Part shown: positions 7,594 through 13,848 of the stretch, one piece after another
How positions within the stretch are numbered: the first letter of the stretch is position 1
Layout: every line of letters begins with the position of its first letter
Assembly (NCBI GenBank): GCA_016783285.1
Contig: JADHWW010000144.1
Location: 1-16,563, forward strand
Reading direction: 5' to 3'
DNA length: 16,563 nucleotides
Source of the DNA: Anaerolineae bacterium
GTDB taxonomy: Bacteria; Chloroflexota; Anaerolineae; B4-G1
Program-made: the position numbers and the translations under genes
Notes under the pieces: generated by a model
The model's input: only the letters and a program-made list of their open reading frames with translations
Told to the model about the DNA's origin: nothing
Database searches by the model: none

Positions 7594-8580
7594 ATGAACA
7601 TACATGGCATCGGAATCGCCGCCAGCGGCGGGCGCATTGATGGTCGCCTGGCACAACTCGCTGACGATCTGGCCTGCTTCGAGGCTCTGGGGTTCGAGGT
7701 GGCCGAAATCTCGGTCCCAGGGACGAGCGTCGTCGTTAACGGCTGCCTGCACCGATTGCAGGTGGAGCGCATCAAAGAGACGCTTGCGCGCTTCAGACTG
7801 CGCTACACCGCCCACGCGCCGAACCGGTTGAACCTGGCTTACAGCACTGACCACGGCAAGGAGCGCGCTATTTTCGCTGCCTGCCTAGAGTTCTGTGCAG
7901 CCATCGGAGCACCCATGCTGGTCTACCACAGCGGCCTTCAGGCGCTGGATGGTGTGCGGGCCGGCATCGCGCCAGTGCTGAACGCGGCTGCTCTGGAAGC
8001 GGGTGCTGAGCGCGAGGTAGCGGCGCTGAAAGAGTTGGCTCCTATGGCAGCGCATCTGGGTGTGACAATCGCTGTGGAGAACGGTGACCCCCACCTGTGG
8101 GAATACGCCCTCCTGGCCCGGTATAGCGTGCCTGCTAGTGCGCTGCCGGCGCATCACGCCCGGCTGCGCATCCCGCCCATCGTGCAGCAACTGGAGGCCG
8201 TCAATCAGCCATACGTGGGGTTAACGTTGGACGTTGGTCACCTGTTCATCGCTGCCAACACCTTGGGCTTTGATTATCTGGATGCGGTGGCCGAGGCCGC
8301 CCCGTGGGTGCGCCATTTGCACGTGAGCGATAACTTTGGCACATTGGACGTGGGTTTTGAAGCCGAGAGCGACCGTCTGCCCTACGGCGAAGCTGATCTC
8401 CATCTGCCGCCTGGGTGGGGCAACATCCCCCTGGCTGAGACGCTGGCCTGTCTGCCGGACTACGAGGGTGACCTGATCCTAGAGATCAAGCCGCGTTACT
8501 GGGAACACCTTGGCCTGGCGCTGGCGAATACGCGGGCGCTTCTGGCCCAGGTGCTGAGCCGAGAGGTGGAGGACTTGTGA
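7594..8580 (+). CDS. Sugar phosphate isomerase/epimerase-like TIM-barrel protein
   Basis: This 328-residue protein belongs to the xylose isomerase-like TIM barrel family (PF01261, shared with IolE, IolI and endonuclease IV). Predicted metal ligands lie in the expected strand ends: E162 in AVENGD, D213 and H216 in LDVGHLF, H243 in HLHVSDN, and E297 in LILEIKPRYW; H/N residues in YTAHAPNRLNL and LVYHSG line the N-terminal strands. It is cytoplasmic. The family isomerises, epimerises or dehydrates sugars and polyols; an inosose-related role is possible because iolG is downstream, but substrate cannot be read off. No convincing Shine-Dalgarno precedes the ATG at 7594; the upstream 35 bases are a weak 8-base periodic tract. 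Its TGA overlaps the GTG of the next gene by 4 bases, so the two are translationally coupled. Confidence 0.85.
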   Translation: MNIHGIGIAASGGRIDGRLAQLADDLACFEALGFEVAEISVPGTSVVVNGCLHRLQVERIKETLARFRLRYTAHAPNRLNLAYSTDHGKERAIFAACLEFCAAIGAPMLVYHSGLQALDGVRAGIAPVLNAAALEAGAEREVAALKELAPMAAHLGVTIAVENGDPHLWEYALLARYSVPASALPAHHARLRIPPIVQQLEAVNQPYVGLTLDVGHLFIAANTLGFDYLDAVAEAAPWVRHLHVSDNFGTLDVGFEAESDRLPYGEADLHLPPGWGNIPLAETLACLPDYEGDLILEIKPRYWEHLGLALANTRALLAQVLSREVEDL

Positions 8581-10163
8581 AAAGAGAAAGCCCCCTAATC
8601 ATCCTATGGCTCGACAACCTGGGCGTCTTCCACCCGCTCATCGGTGAGTTGGGGTTGACCAACATCGCCACTGCCTTCGAGGGCGGCACTGCTGTCCGCC
8701 ACCTGCTCAGCCCGATGCCCTCCGTGACCGAGTCGGCCGAGGTGGTGGTCAAGGCGGGCTGCGGCCTCAATCAACTGCCGGTGCTGGGCGAGGTGACGTT
8801 CGACCGGGCCAGCGGGCAATACTTTAACCTGAAGCAGACGGATTTCGACAAGGAAACTGGGATAATCACCCCGGTCGAGGGAGCGCCCCGACTGGCGGAT
8901 TTCGTGGGGCCGGCGCTGGCCGAGCGGCTCATCCCCAACCTGGGCTTCACCGTCTGCCAGATCGGCTGGAAACTGGGGCAGACCCCCCTTCATCCCCCCC
9001 AATGGGGGGGAAAGAGGGGGGGCGTGATCTCGTTGGAGGACGATGAGGCGATACGGTTGGAGGCCACCGCCTCGTATGACATCATCCCCTTGAGAATCCA
9101 GGCTCTCTTGCGGGCTATGCAAGACTACGAGGCCGACCTGTATCTCCTGAACATCTCCGGCGACAGCATTGTGCACGACGAGGGGTTGGCCGGTCAGGCG
9201 GCGTTTATGAAGAGGCTGGATGAGGAGTTCCCGGCTTTGATTGAGGGGCTCGCTGCGCAGGCGAAAGACTTCACGTTCATCATGTTCTCCGACCACGGCC
9301 CCAGGCCCGTCCAGGGTCACCTCAAGCCCGAGGAGTTTCTTGCCGGCATTGAGGGGCTGATCTTTGCCGGTGAGGCATCCCCCCCCTCCCCTCTACTGGC
9401 TTCGGGAGAGGGGAGGGGGCCGGGGGGAGGGGTGAGGGCGGCAAACGCAGCCGTCGTCTCCAATGGCCGGGGCTCGCTGTACCTGTACGTTAGAAACCCC
9501 GACCCTTCGACAAGCTCAGGACACCGCGACAAAACGGCCTGGCGCAGGACGGCCTACCGGCAGTTGAGGGACTACCACGGGCAGGACATCCTGGCGACCA
9601 TCGCCGACCAACCAGAGACGGCCTTTGTGGTCTGCAATCGGGAGGAGGGGGGCATCGCCATCCTGTCTGCCGAGGGCGAGGCCACGCTCTCTACAGCGGA
9701 CGGAGGGGCTCTTCTCCCTCAAGGTTGGGGGGGACTGAGGGGGGGCGCGTACCAGTTGGCCTGGGGGAAGGACCCGCTGGGCCTGGACGAGATCGAGGGC
9801 CGGGTGGTCTCAGCCCAGGAGATGTTGGAAAGAACACACGACAAGCCTTTCCCCTACCCCCTGCAATGGCTGGAACTCTTGCAGGCTCCCTGTTGTGGGG
9901 ACGTCATGATCGTGGTTGACAAATACGCCTTCTTCTGGGACAAGCCGTGGGTCATCACCACCCACGGAGGTCCTTCACGCGGCGAGGTGGGCACTAGCCT
10001 GCTGGCCGCCGGCCCAGAGCACCCGGAGGCAGGTATCCGCTATGGCCAGCAGATCGCTTGCGGATCTATCGGTCAGTTGTATAATAGCCTGCGCCGCATC
10101 CTCTATCGCCGGCCGCCGCGCCGGCCTGAAGCGGACTTGTTGTTCGGGGCACGTGAAAGGTAG
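8577..10163 (+). CDS. Alkaline phosphatase-superfamily hydrolase (type I phosphodiesterase/NPP-like) with in-frame repeat inserts
   Basis: This 528-residue protein has the metal-ligand set of the alkaline phosphatase superfamily: D13 in ILWLDNL, candidate nucleophile T51 in MPSVTES, D196 and H200 in SGDSIVHD, D239-H240 in FSDHGP, and H463 in THGGPS. It most likely cleaves a phosphomonoester or phosphodiester. No signal peptide is visible, so a cytoplasmic site is expected. The start is GTG 8577 with GGAGGA at 8568-8573, overlapping the upstream TGA. Four low-complexity inserts are encoded by repeats: residues 136-149, about 268-288, 309-319 and 379-390. They lie between, not on, the catalytic motifs, and none breaks the frame. 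Excluding them the size fits NPP-like enzymes better. The true substrate is unknown; three PhnP-like genes follow. Confidence 0.85.
   Translation: MKRESPLIILWLDNLGVFHPLIGELGLTNIATAFEGGTAVRHLLSPMPSVTESAEVVVKAGCGLNQLPVLGEVTFDRASGQYFNLKQTDFDKETGIITPVEGAPRLADFVGPALAERLIPNLGFTVCQIGWKLGQTPLHPPQWGGKRGGVISLEDDEAIRLEATASYDIIPLRIQALLRAMQDYEADLYLLNISGDSIVHDEGLAGQAAFMKRLDEEFPALIEGLAAQAKDFTFIMFSDHGPRPVQGHLKPEEFLAGIEGLIFAGEASPPSPLLASGEGRGPGGGVRAANAAVVSNGRGSLYLYVRNPDPSTSSGHRDKTAWRRTAYRQLRDYHGQDILATIADQPETAFVVCNREEGGIAILSAEGEATLSTADGGALLPQGWGGLRGGAYQLAWGKDPLGLDEIEGRVVSAQEMLERTHDKPFPYPLQWLELLQAPCCGDVMIVVDKYAFFWDKPWVITTHGGPSRGEVGTSLLAAGPEHPEAGIRYGQQIACGSIGQLYNSLRRILYRRPPRRPEADLLFGARER
8983..9023. repeat. GC-rich palindromic element in the phosphodiesterase gene (WGGxRGG family), copy 1
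   Basis: Seven C (8994-9000), AAT, seven G (9004-9010) form a perfect hairpin, followed by AAAGAGGGGGGG. It is translated as TPLHPPQWGGKRGG. A second copy at 9709-9747 shares the block of seven G, A, two variable bases, GA, then seven G and CG, and is read in the same frame. Confidence 0.8.
9379..9437. repeat. GC-rich palindromic element (PSP..GEGRGGG family), copy 2
   Basis: CCCTCCCCTCT (9384-9394) and AGAGGGGAGGG (9407-9417) are a perfect 11-bp inverted repeat with a 12-base loop, followed by GGCCGGGGGGAGGGG. It is read in frame as a Ser/Pro then Gly-rich stretch (PSPLLASGEGRGPGGG) inside the AP-superfamily protein. It is related to the element at 2916-2952 in sequence, in palindrome and in reading frame. 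Confidence 0.85.
9502..9520. repeat. 19-base dispersed repeat inside the phosphodiesterase gene
   Basis: The 19 bases ACCCTTCGACAAGCTCAGG are identical to 10304-10322 in the intergenic REPIN-like element. Here they are translated in frame within DPSTSSGHRDK (residues 309-319). A more diverged copy, GGTTGAGCCTGTCGAAACC on the other strand sense, is at 10232-10250. Confidence 0.9.
9709..9747. repeat. GC-rich element in the phosphodiesterase gene (WGGxRGG family), copy 2
   Basis: CTTCTCCCTCAAGG followed by TT, seven G, ACTGA, seven G and C. It is read as LLPQGWGGLRGG (residues 379-390), in the same frame as the relative at 8983-9023 (PPQWGGKRGG). The palindrome is weaker than in copy 1. Confidence 0.7.
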
Positions 10164-10166
10164 GAG

Positions 10167-10364
10167 TAAGCGTTCAGGGGATAGGCCAAACGTCGGTTGA
10201 GTAGCCCCGAAGGGGCGTATCGAAACCCCTGGGTTGAGCCTGTCGAAACCACGTTTGGCCGCCCACCCGTGCGATCACTTGGTTTCGATACGACCTGCGG
10301 TCTACCCTTCGACAAGCTCAGGGCATCGCTCAACCGGCGTGATCGCACTGGGGCTGAACGCTTA
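10167..10364. repeat. REPIN-like nested inverted-repeat element between the phosphodiesterase and PhnP-like genes
   Basis: An outer 11-bp inverted repeat (TAAGCGTTCAG 10167-10177; CTGAACGCTTA 10354-10364) encloses two hairpins. Hairpin A spans 10184-10260 and is closed by GGCCAAACGT/ACGTTTGGCC. Hairpin B spans 10269-10348 and is closed by GTGCGATCAC/GTGATCGCAC. Inside, A contains CGGTTGAG, a small GCCCC-GAA-GGGGC hairpin, CGTATCGAAACC and a TTGAGCCTGTCGAAACC segment. B contains the inverted equivalents (GGTTTCGATACG, the CCCTTCGACAAGCTCAGG segment, CTCAACCG). So two REP-like units face each other. No protein gene is supported here; the element occupies nearly all of the 214-base gap. Confidence 0.9.
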
Positions 10365-10377
10365 AAGGTAGGATACA

Positions 10378-11127
10378 ATGAAGATCCGATTCCTGGGCAC
10401 CGGAGCAGCCGAGGGCATCCCCAGTTTTGGCTGTGCCTGTCAGCGCTGCCAGGTGGCCCGAAAAGAAGGAGGCCCCAACGTCCGGCAACGGGCCTCTGTA
10501 TTGATCGAGGCAGCCGGACATCGCATCCTGCTCGATACACCGCCAGAGATCAGCACGCTGCTGAACCAGGCCGAGATTTTTGACCTGTCGGCCATTCTCC
10601 TGAGCCACGAACACTTTGACCACATCGGCGGGCTGATCGCGTTCGAGTACTGGAACCGGGTGTTGCCCATCTTTGCCGGTTACGACGTACTACCCAAACT
10701 CCGGCTGACCCCGCGCCTGGAAGAACGGGCGCTCCTTTCCGGCTTCTACCCTCACACGCGGCTGCATTTCGGCGACCTGAGCGTGATGCCTTTCAAAGTC
10801 GTGCACCACGTCCCCTGTTACGGCTTTACTTTCGAGGAAGCAAAGGTGCGGGTACTTCACTTCAGTGACTCCGGCCCCGAGTTGGGCGATCTCCACCGTC
10901 ATCTGATGGAAAGGGCCGATGTGGCCATTTTTCACACCCCCACCTTTGGGCCGCACCGCAGTCACATCGGCGTTCAGGAACTCATCTCCCTGGTGCAGGA
11001 CTATTCTATCCAACAGGTGGTCATCACTCACATCAACCACAACAATCTCTTGCACGCAGAGTTGGTGGAGAAAACCGCTTCTCATGGCATAACAGTGGCC
11101 TACGATGGCCTGACATTGGAGGTCTGA
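10378..11127 (+). CDS. PhnP-like metallo-beta-lactamase-fold hydrolase, paralogue 1 (intact site)
   Basis: This 249-residue cytoplasmic hydrolase has the metallo-beta-lactamase fold of the PhnP/PqqB group. The full metal site is present: H77, H79, D81, H82 (HEHFDH), H143 in VVHHVPC, D164 in FSDSG and H218 in THINH. These positions fall almost exactly where E. coli PhnP has its ligands. The separate structural zinc site of PhnP is also present: C19, C21, C24 (GCACQRC) and H221. PhnP hydrolyses a cyclic phosphodiester, so phosphodiesterase activity is the best guess, although no other phn genes are seen. AGGA at 10370-10373 precedes the ATG. It is the first of three tandem paralogues; the gap to the second is 2 bases. 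Confidence 0.88.
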   Translation: MKIRFLGTGAAEGIPSFGCACQRCQVARKEGGPNVRQRASVLIEAAGHRILLDTPPEISTLLNQAEIFDLSAILLSHEHFDHIGGLIAFEYWNRVLPIFAGYDVLPKLRLTPRLEERALLSGFYPHTRLHFGDLSVMPFKVVHHVPCYGFTFEEAKVRVLHFSDSGPELGDLHRHLMERADVAIFHTPTFGPHRSHIGVQELISLVQDYSIQQVVITHINHNNLLHAELVEKTASHGITVAYDGLTLEV

Positions 11128-11129
11128 CC

Positions 11130-11894
11130 GTGAAGATACACTTCCTGGGCACAGGCGCGGCGGAGGGCATCCCGGCCATCGGCTGCGATTGCGCCCATTG
11201 CACCAGAGCCAGAAACGAGGGCGGGAAGTTAGCCCGCGAGCGAAATGCCATTCTAATCTCCCTGCCCGGCTACGAATTGTTGATTGACTGCGCCCCCGAC
11301 ATCAGAAGCCTGATCAACAAGTATCAGATCACCAAATTGGATGGCATTCTGGCTACCCGGTCTCGCTACGACCACATCGGCGGCATCAAGGAATTCGAGT
11401 GGTGGCCAGGACAGTTGGATTTCCTGGCCGAAGATACCCTCTTCGAGACCATCAAGCGGGAGCACTGGACAGAGATGCTCGACGCTGTTATGTTCCACAT
11501 CCCCTACTACTCGGGGACTTCCCTTTACTTCGATGGCTTCTCTATCATCCCTTTCGCCGCCCGCCGCCAGCGACCTATCTTTGGCATCTCGGTGAAGGAA
11601 GGCGAGACGCGAGTCGTCTACACCTCGGACACCCCCGCCCGCCTGACCAACTATGCCCGGCGGGTTATGCAGAACTGTGACCTGCTGATCGTCAATACCC
11701 CTACCTTCGACACGGTCCTCGAGAACCACATCAACGTCCTTGAGGCCATTGAACTCAAAGAGCAAGTAGGGGCCAGACAGATGGTCTTGACTTACATCAG
11801 CCACGAGAATAAGCCTCACGATGAGTTAGAAGAATTCGTCCGCCAGTTCAGCGGGGTGACCGTGGCCTACGACGGCATGGGGCTAGAGGTATGA
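11130..11894 (+). CDS. PhnP-like metallo-beta-lactamase-fold protein, paralogue 2, active-site histidines lost
   Basis: This 254-residue protein is a clear paralogue of its two neighbours (shared opening K-I-x-F-L-G-T-G-A-A-E-G-I-P) but is probably not a standard hydrolase. The HxHxDH motif reads RSRYDH: R77 and R79 replace both leading histidines (codons CGG and CGC at 11358 and 11364). The third active-site histidine is R146 (ARRQRP), and the fourth is Y222 (TYISH). D81, H82 and D167 remain. The structural zinc site is intact (C19, C21, C24 in GCDCAHC; H225). The frame is uninterrupted, so this is not an ordinary decaying gene. The start is GTG 11130; its TGA overlaps the next ATG by 4 bases. 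It may be a regulatory or scaffold partner of the intact paralogues, or bind a different ligand. Confidence 0.88.
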   Translation: MKIHFLGTGAAEGIPAIGCDCAHCTRARNEGGKLARERNAILISLPGYELLIDCAPDIRSLINKYQITKLDGILATRSRYDHIGGIKEFEWWPGQLDFLAEDTLFETIKREHWTEMLDAVMFHIPYYSGTSLYFDGFSIIPFAARRQRPIFGISVKEGETRVVYTSDTPARLTNYARRVMQNCDLLIVNTPTFDTVLENHINVLEAIELKEQVGARQMVLTYISHENKPHDELEEFVRQFSGVTVAYDGMGLEV

Positions 11895-12661
11895 CCTTGA
11901 AGATCAAGTTCCTGGGTAGTGGCTCAGCAGAGGGTATCCCGGCTATCGGCTGCGATTGTCCCCATTGCACCAGGGCCAGGAGAGAAGGAGGAAAGTTAGT
12001 GCGGGCGAGAACCTCCGTTCTCTTCTCCCTCCCCGGTTACGAGTTATTGCTTGATACTCCACCGGAGATCAGAGAGTTGCTAACCCAGAATCAGATCTCT
12101 CGGATAGATGGTATCTTTCTCACCCATGCCCATCACGATCACACCGGAGGGTTAGAGGAGTTCCTTTATTGGAAAGGAGACCTGGACCTCCTCGTCGAAC
12201 CGGGAGTGTACGAGTCTCTGCGCCGGGAAAATTGGGGCGACAAACTGCCAGACATTGCTTTTCACTGCCCTTTCCACCCAGGGATGGCCGTGCGCTTCGA
12301 TGGTTTCTTCTTCACCCCCTTCGCCGTCATCCACCCGGTTCCCTGCTTCGGTCTGGCCATCTATGAGGGCGGTCACAAAACCGTCTATACCTCCGATACC
12401 AGCAACCGCTTCAGCAATTATGCCTACCGTTTGATGAAGGAGGCAGACCTGTTGATCGTCAACACCCCGCGCTTTTCTCCACCACACGAAGATCACATCA
12501 CCTCAACCGAAGCGGTCGAGTTGAAAGAGCGGGTGGGAGCCAACCGTTTGGTCTTGATGCATCTCAACCACCATAACCGCCCCCACGACGAACTGGAAGA
12601 GTGGGCCGAGGGGCTGGACGGTGTCACGGTGGCTTATGATGGTATGGAGATTTGGGTCTAA
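11891..12661 (+). CDS. PhnP-like metallo-beta-lactamase-fold hydrolase, paralogue 3 (intact site)
   Basis: This 256-residue paralogue has a complete active site: H79, H81, D83, H84 (HAHHDH), H148 in VIHPVPC, D169 in TSDTS and H224 in MHLNH. The structural zinc ligands are C21, C23, C26 (GCDCPHC) and H227. By eye it is closer to paralogue 2 than to paralogue 1: both have GIPAIGCDC, HCTRAR, EGGKL and a C-terminal PHDELEE. So the middle and last genes look like the more recent duplication. AGAGGT (11884-11889) lies just before the ATG, which overlaps the previous stop (ATGA). Expected function is metal-dependent phosphoester hydrolysis in the cytoplasm; the substrate is unknown. iolG follows after 37 bases. 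Confidence 0.88.
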   Translation: MTLKIKFLGSGSAEGIPAIGCDCPHCTRARREGGKLVRARTSVLFSLPGYELLLDTPPEIRELLTQNQISRIDGIFLTHAHHDHTGGLEEFLYWKGDLDLLVEPGVYESLRRENWGDKLPDIAFHCPFHPGMAVRFDGFFFTPFAVIHPVPCFGLAIYEGGHKTVYTSDTSNRFSNYAYRLMKEADLLIVNTPRFSPPHEDHITSTEAVELKERVGANRLVLMHLNHHNRPHDELEEWAEGLDGVTVAYDGMEIWV

Positions 12662-12683
12662 ATCAGCAAATCGGCAAATCAGC
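12660..12683. repeat. Direct 8-base tandem repeat at the PhnP-like/iolG boundary
   Basis: AAATCAGC, AAATCGGC, AAATCAGC (12660-12683) starts within the TAA stop of the third PhnP-like gene and runs into AAAGGGAG, part of the ribosome binding region of iolG. It is a short direct array with no inverted arm, unlike 2693-2784. Confidence 0.8.
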
Positions 12684-12698
12684 AAAGGGAGAGAGGAT

Positions 12699-13724
12699 AT
12701 GTCTTCTAAAGTCAACGTTGGACTCATCGGCGCGGGGCGCATCGGGCGGCTCCACGCCGAGCACCTGGCCTTCCGCATCCCCCAGGCCAACCTGCTGGCC
12801 ATATCCGACATCATCCTGGAAGCGGCCCAGAAATGCGCCGCCGACTTTGGCGTCCCCATGGCCACCCAGGATCATCGGGCGATTATGGAGAACCCCGACA
12901 TCGAGGCCGTCGTCATAAGTTCCAGCACCGACACCCACGCCCTTATGATTGAGGAGGCGGCCAGGGCCGGTAAACACATCTTTTGCGAAAAACCCATCGC
13001 CCACGATTTGGGCGAGATTGATCGGGCGCTGGCGGCGGTGGACAAAGCAGGCGTCAAGTTGCAGATCGGCTTCAACCGCCGCTTCGACCCCAACTTTCGG
13101 CGCGTGCGGGAACTGGTGGCGGCGGGCGAGATCGGAGAACCTCACATCCTGCGCATCACCAGCCGCGATCCCGCGCCGCCGCCCATCGAATACATCGAGG
13201 TCTCCGGCGGCATCTTTCTCGATATGACCATCCACGACTTTGACATGGCCCGCTACCTCATCGGCAGCGAGGTGGAGGAGGTCTACGCCGCCGCCGGCGT
13301 GATGGTGGACCCGGCCATCGGCGCGGCCGGCGACGTGGACACGGCGGTCATCACGCTGCGCTTTAAGAACGGCGTCATCGGCACGATTGACAACAGCCGC
13401 CGGGCGGTCTACGGCTACGACCAGCGCGTCGAGGTTTTCGGCAGTGGTGGCATGGTGGCCGTCTCCAACAACACCCCCGACTCGGCGGTAGTCAGCGACG
13501 GGCAGGGTGTCCACGGGCCGTTGCCGCTCCACTTTTTCATCGAGCGCTACGTGGATTCCTACGTCGCCGAGATGGAAGCGTTCATCGAATGTGTCCAGCA
13601 AGATAAGACGCCGCCGGTGACGGGGATTGACGGGCGCATCCCGGTCGTGATGGGCTACGCGGCTATCAAGTCCTACGAGGAGAACCACCCCGTTAAACTT
13701 GACGAAATCTCTCCAGGCTTGTAA
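12699..13724 (+). CDS. iolG: Inositol 2-dehydrogenase (Gfo/Idh/MocA family)
   Basis: This 341-residue cytoplasmic enzyme oxidises myo-inositol (or a related inositol) to scyllo-inosose with NAD+. The N-terminal Rossmann motif is GLIGAGRIGRLH. The catalytic triad is K98 in CEKPIA, D175 and H179 in DMTIHDFDMARY, within one to three residues of K97/D172/H176 in B. subtilis IolG. Family-specific stretches include SRDPAPPP, EVSGGIFLD, AGDVDTA and DNSRRAVYGYDQRVEVFG, which favour IolG over other Gfo/Idh/MocA members. The ATG at 12699 follows GGGAGAGAGG; codons upstream lie in the repeat and in the neighbour's frame. It is the strongest pathway marker in the window. Stereoisomer preference (myo-, scyllo- or chiro-inositol) cannot be told from sequence. 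Confidence 0.9.
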   Translation: MSSKVNVGLIGAGRIGRLHAEHLAFRIPQANLLAISDIILEAAQKCAADFGVPMATQDHRAIMENPDIEAVVISSSTDTHALMIEEAARAGKHIFCEKPIAHDLGEIDRALAAVDKAGVKLQIGFNRRFDPNFRRVRELVAAGEIGEPHILRITSRDPAPPPIEYIEVSGGIFLDMTIHDFDMARYLIGSEVEEVYAAAGVMVDPAIGAAGDVDTAVITLRFKNGVIGTIDNSRRAVYGYDQRVEVFGSGGMVAVSNNTPDSAVVSDGQGVHGPLPLHFFIERYVDSYVAEMEAFIECVQQDKTPPVTGIDGRIPVVMGYAAIKSYEENHPVKLDEISPGL

Positions 13725-13742
13725 CATCGCACAAAAGTCTAC

Positions 13743-13771
13743 TTGACAAGGGCCGCCAAGCGTGTTACAAT
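13743..13771 (+). promoter_or_regulatory. Sigma-70-type promoter of the lacI-family gene
   Basis: TTGACA (13743-13748) is a perfect -35 and TACAAT (13766-13771) a 5/6 -10, separated by 17 bases. This is the best promoter in the window. It lies in the 152-base gap after iolG and should drive the regulator and possibly genes beyond. The expected start site, about 13778, falls inside operator 1. Confidence 0.85.
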
Positions 13772-13774
13772 CTC

Positions 13775-13792
13775 TTTGCACACGTTTGCAAA
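13775..13792. promoter_or_regulatory. LacI-family operator 1, covering the predicted transcription start
   Basis: TTTGCACACGTTTGCAAA is an 18-bp palindrome centred on CG with 8 of 9 pairs matching, the usual form for LacI/GalR-family sites. It begins 3 bases after the -10, so binding would block initiation. Autorepression by the adjacent regulator is the natural inference. Confidence 0.8.
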
Positions 13793-13848
13793 CCCATCGC
13801 AAGCAATCCGGCGCATTACCTCGAGATCCCTTTTTTCTGAGCAGGCTG

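Noticed and set aside
10197..10583. Open frame starting in the REPIN-like element and running into the first PhnP-like gene
   Set aside because: Its first half is translated repeat (VEPVETT, FDKLRAS) and its second half is out of frame with the well-supported PhnP-like gene.
11130..11894. Calling the middle PhnP-like gene a pseudogene
   Set aside because: No stop, frameshift or loss of start is present, and the structural zinc site and hydrophobic core look intact; a pseudoenzyme fits better than a decaying gene.
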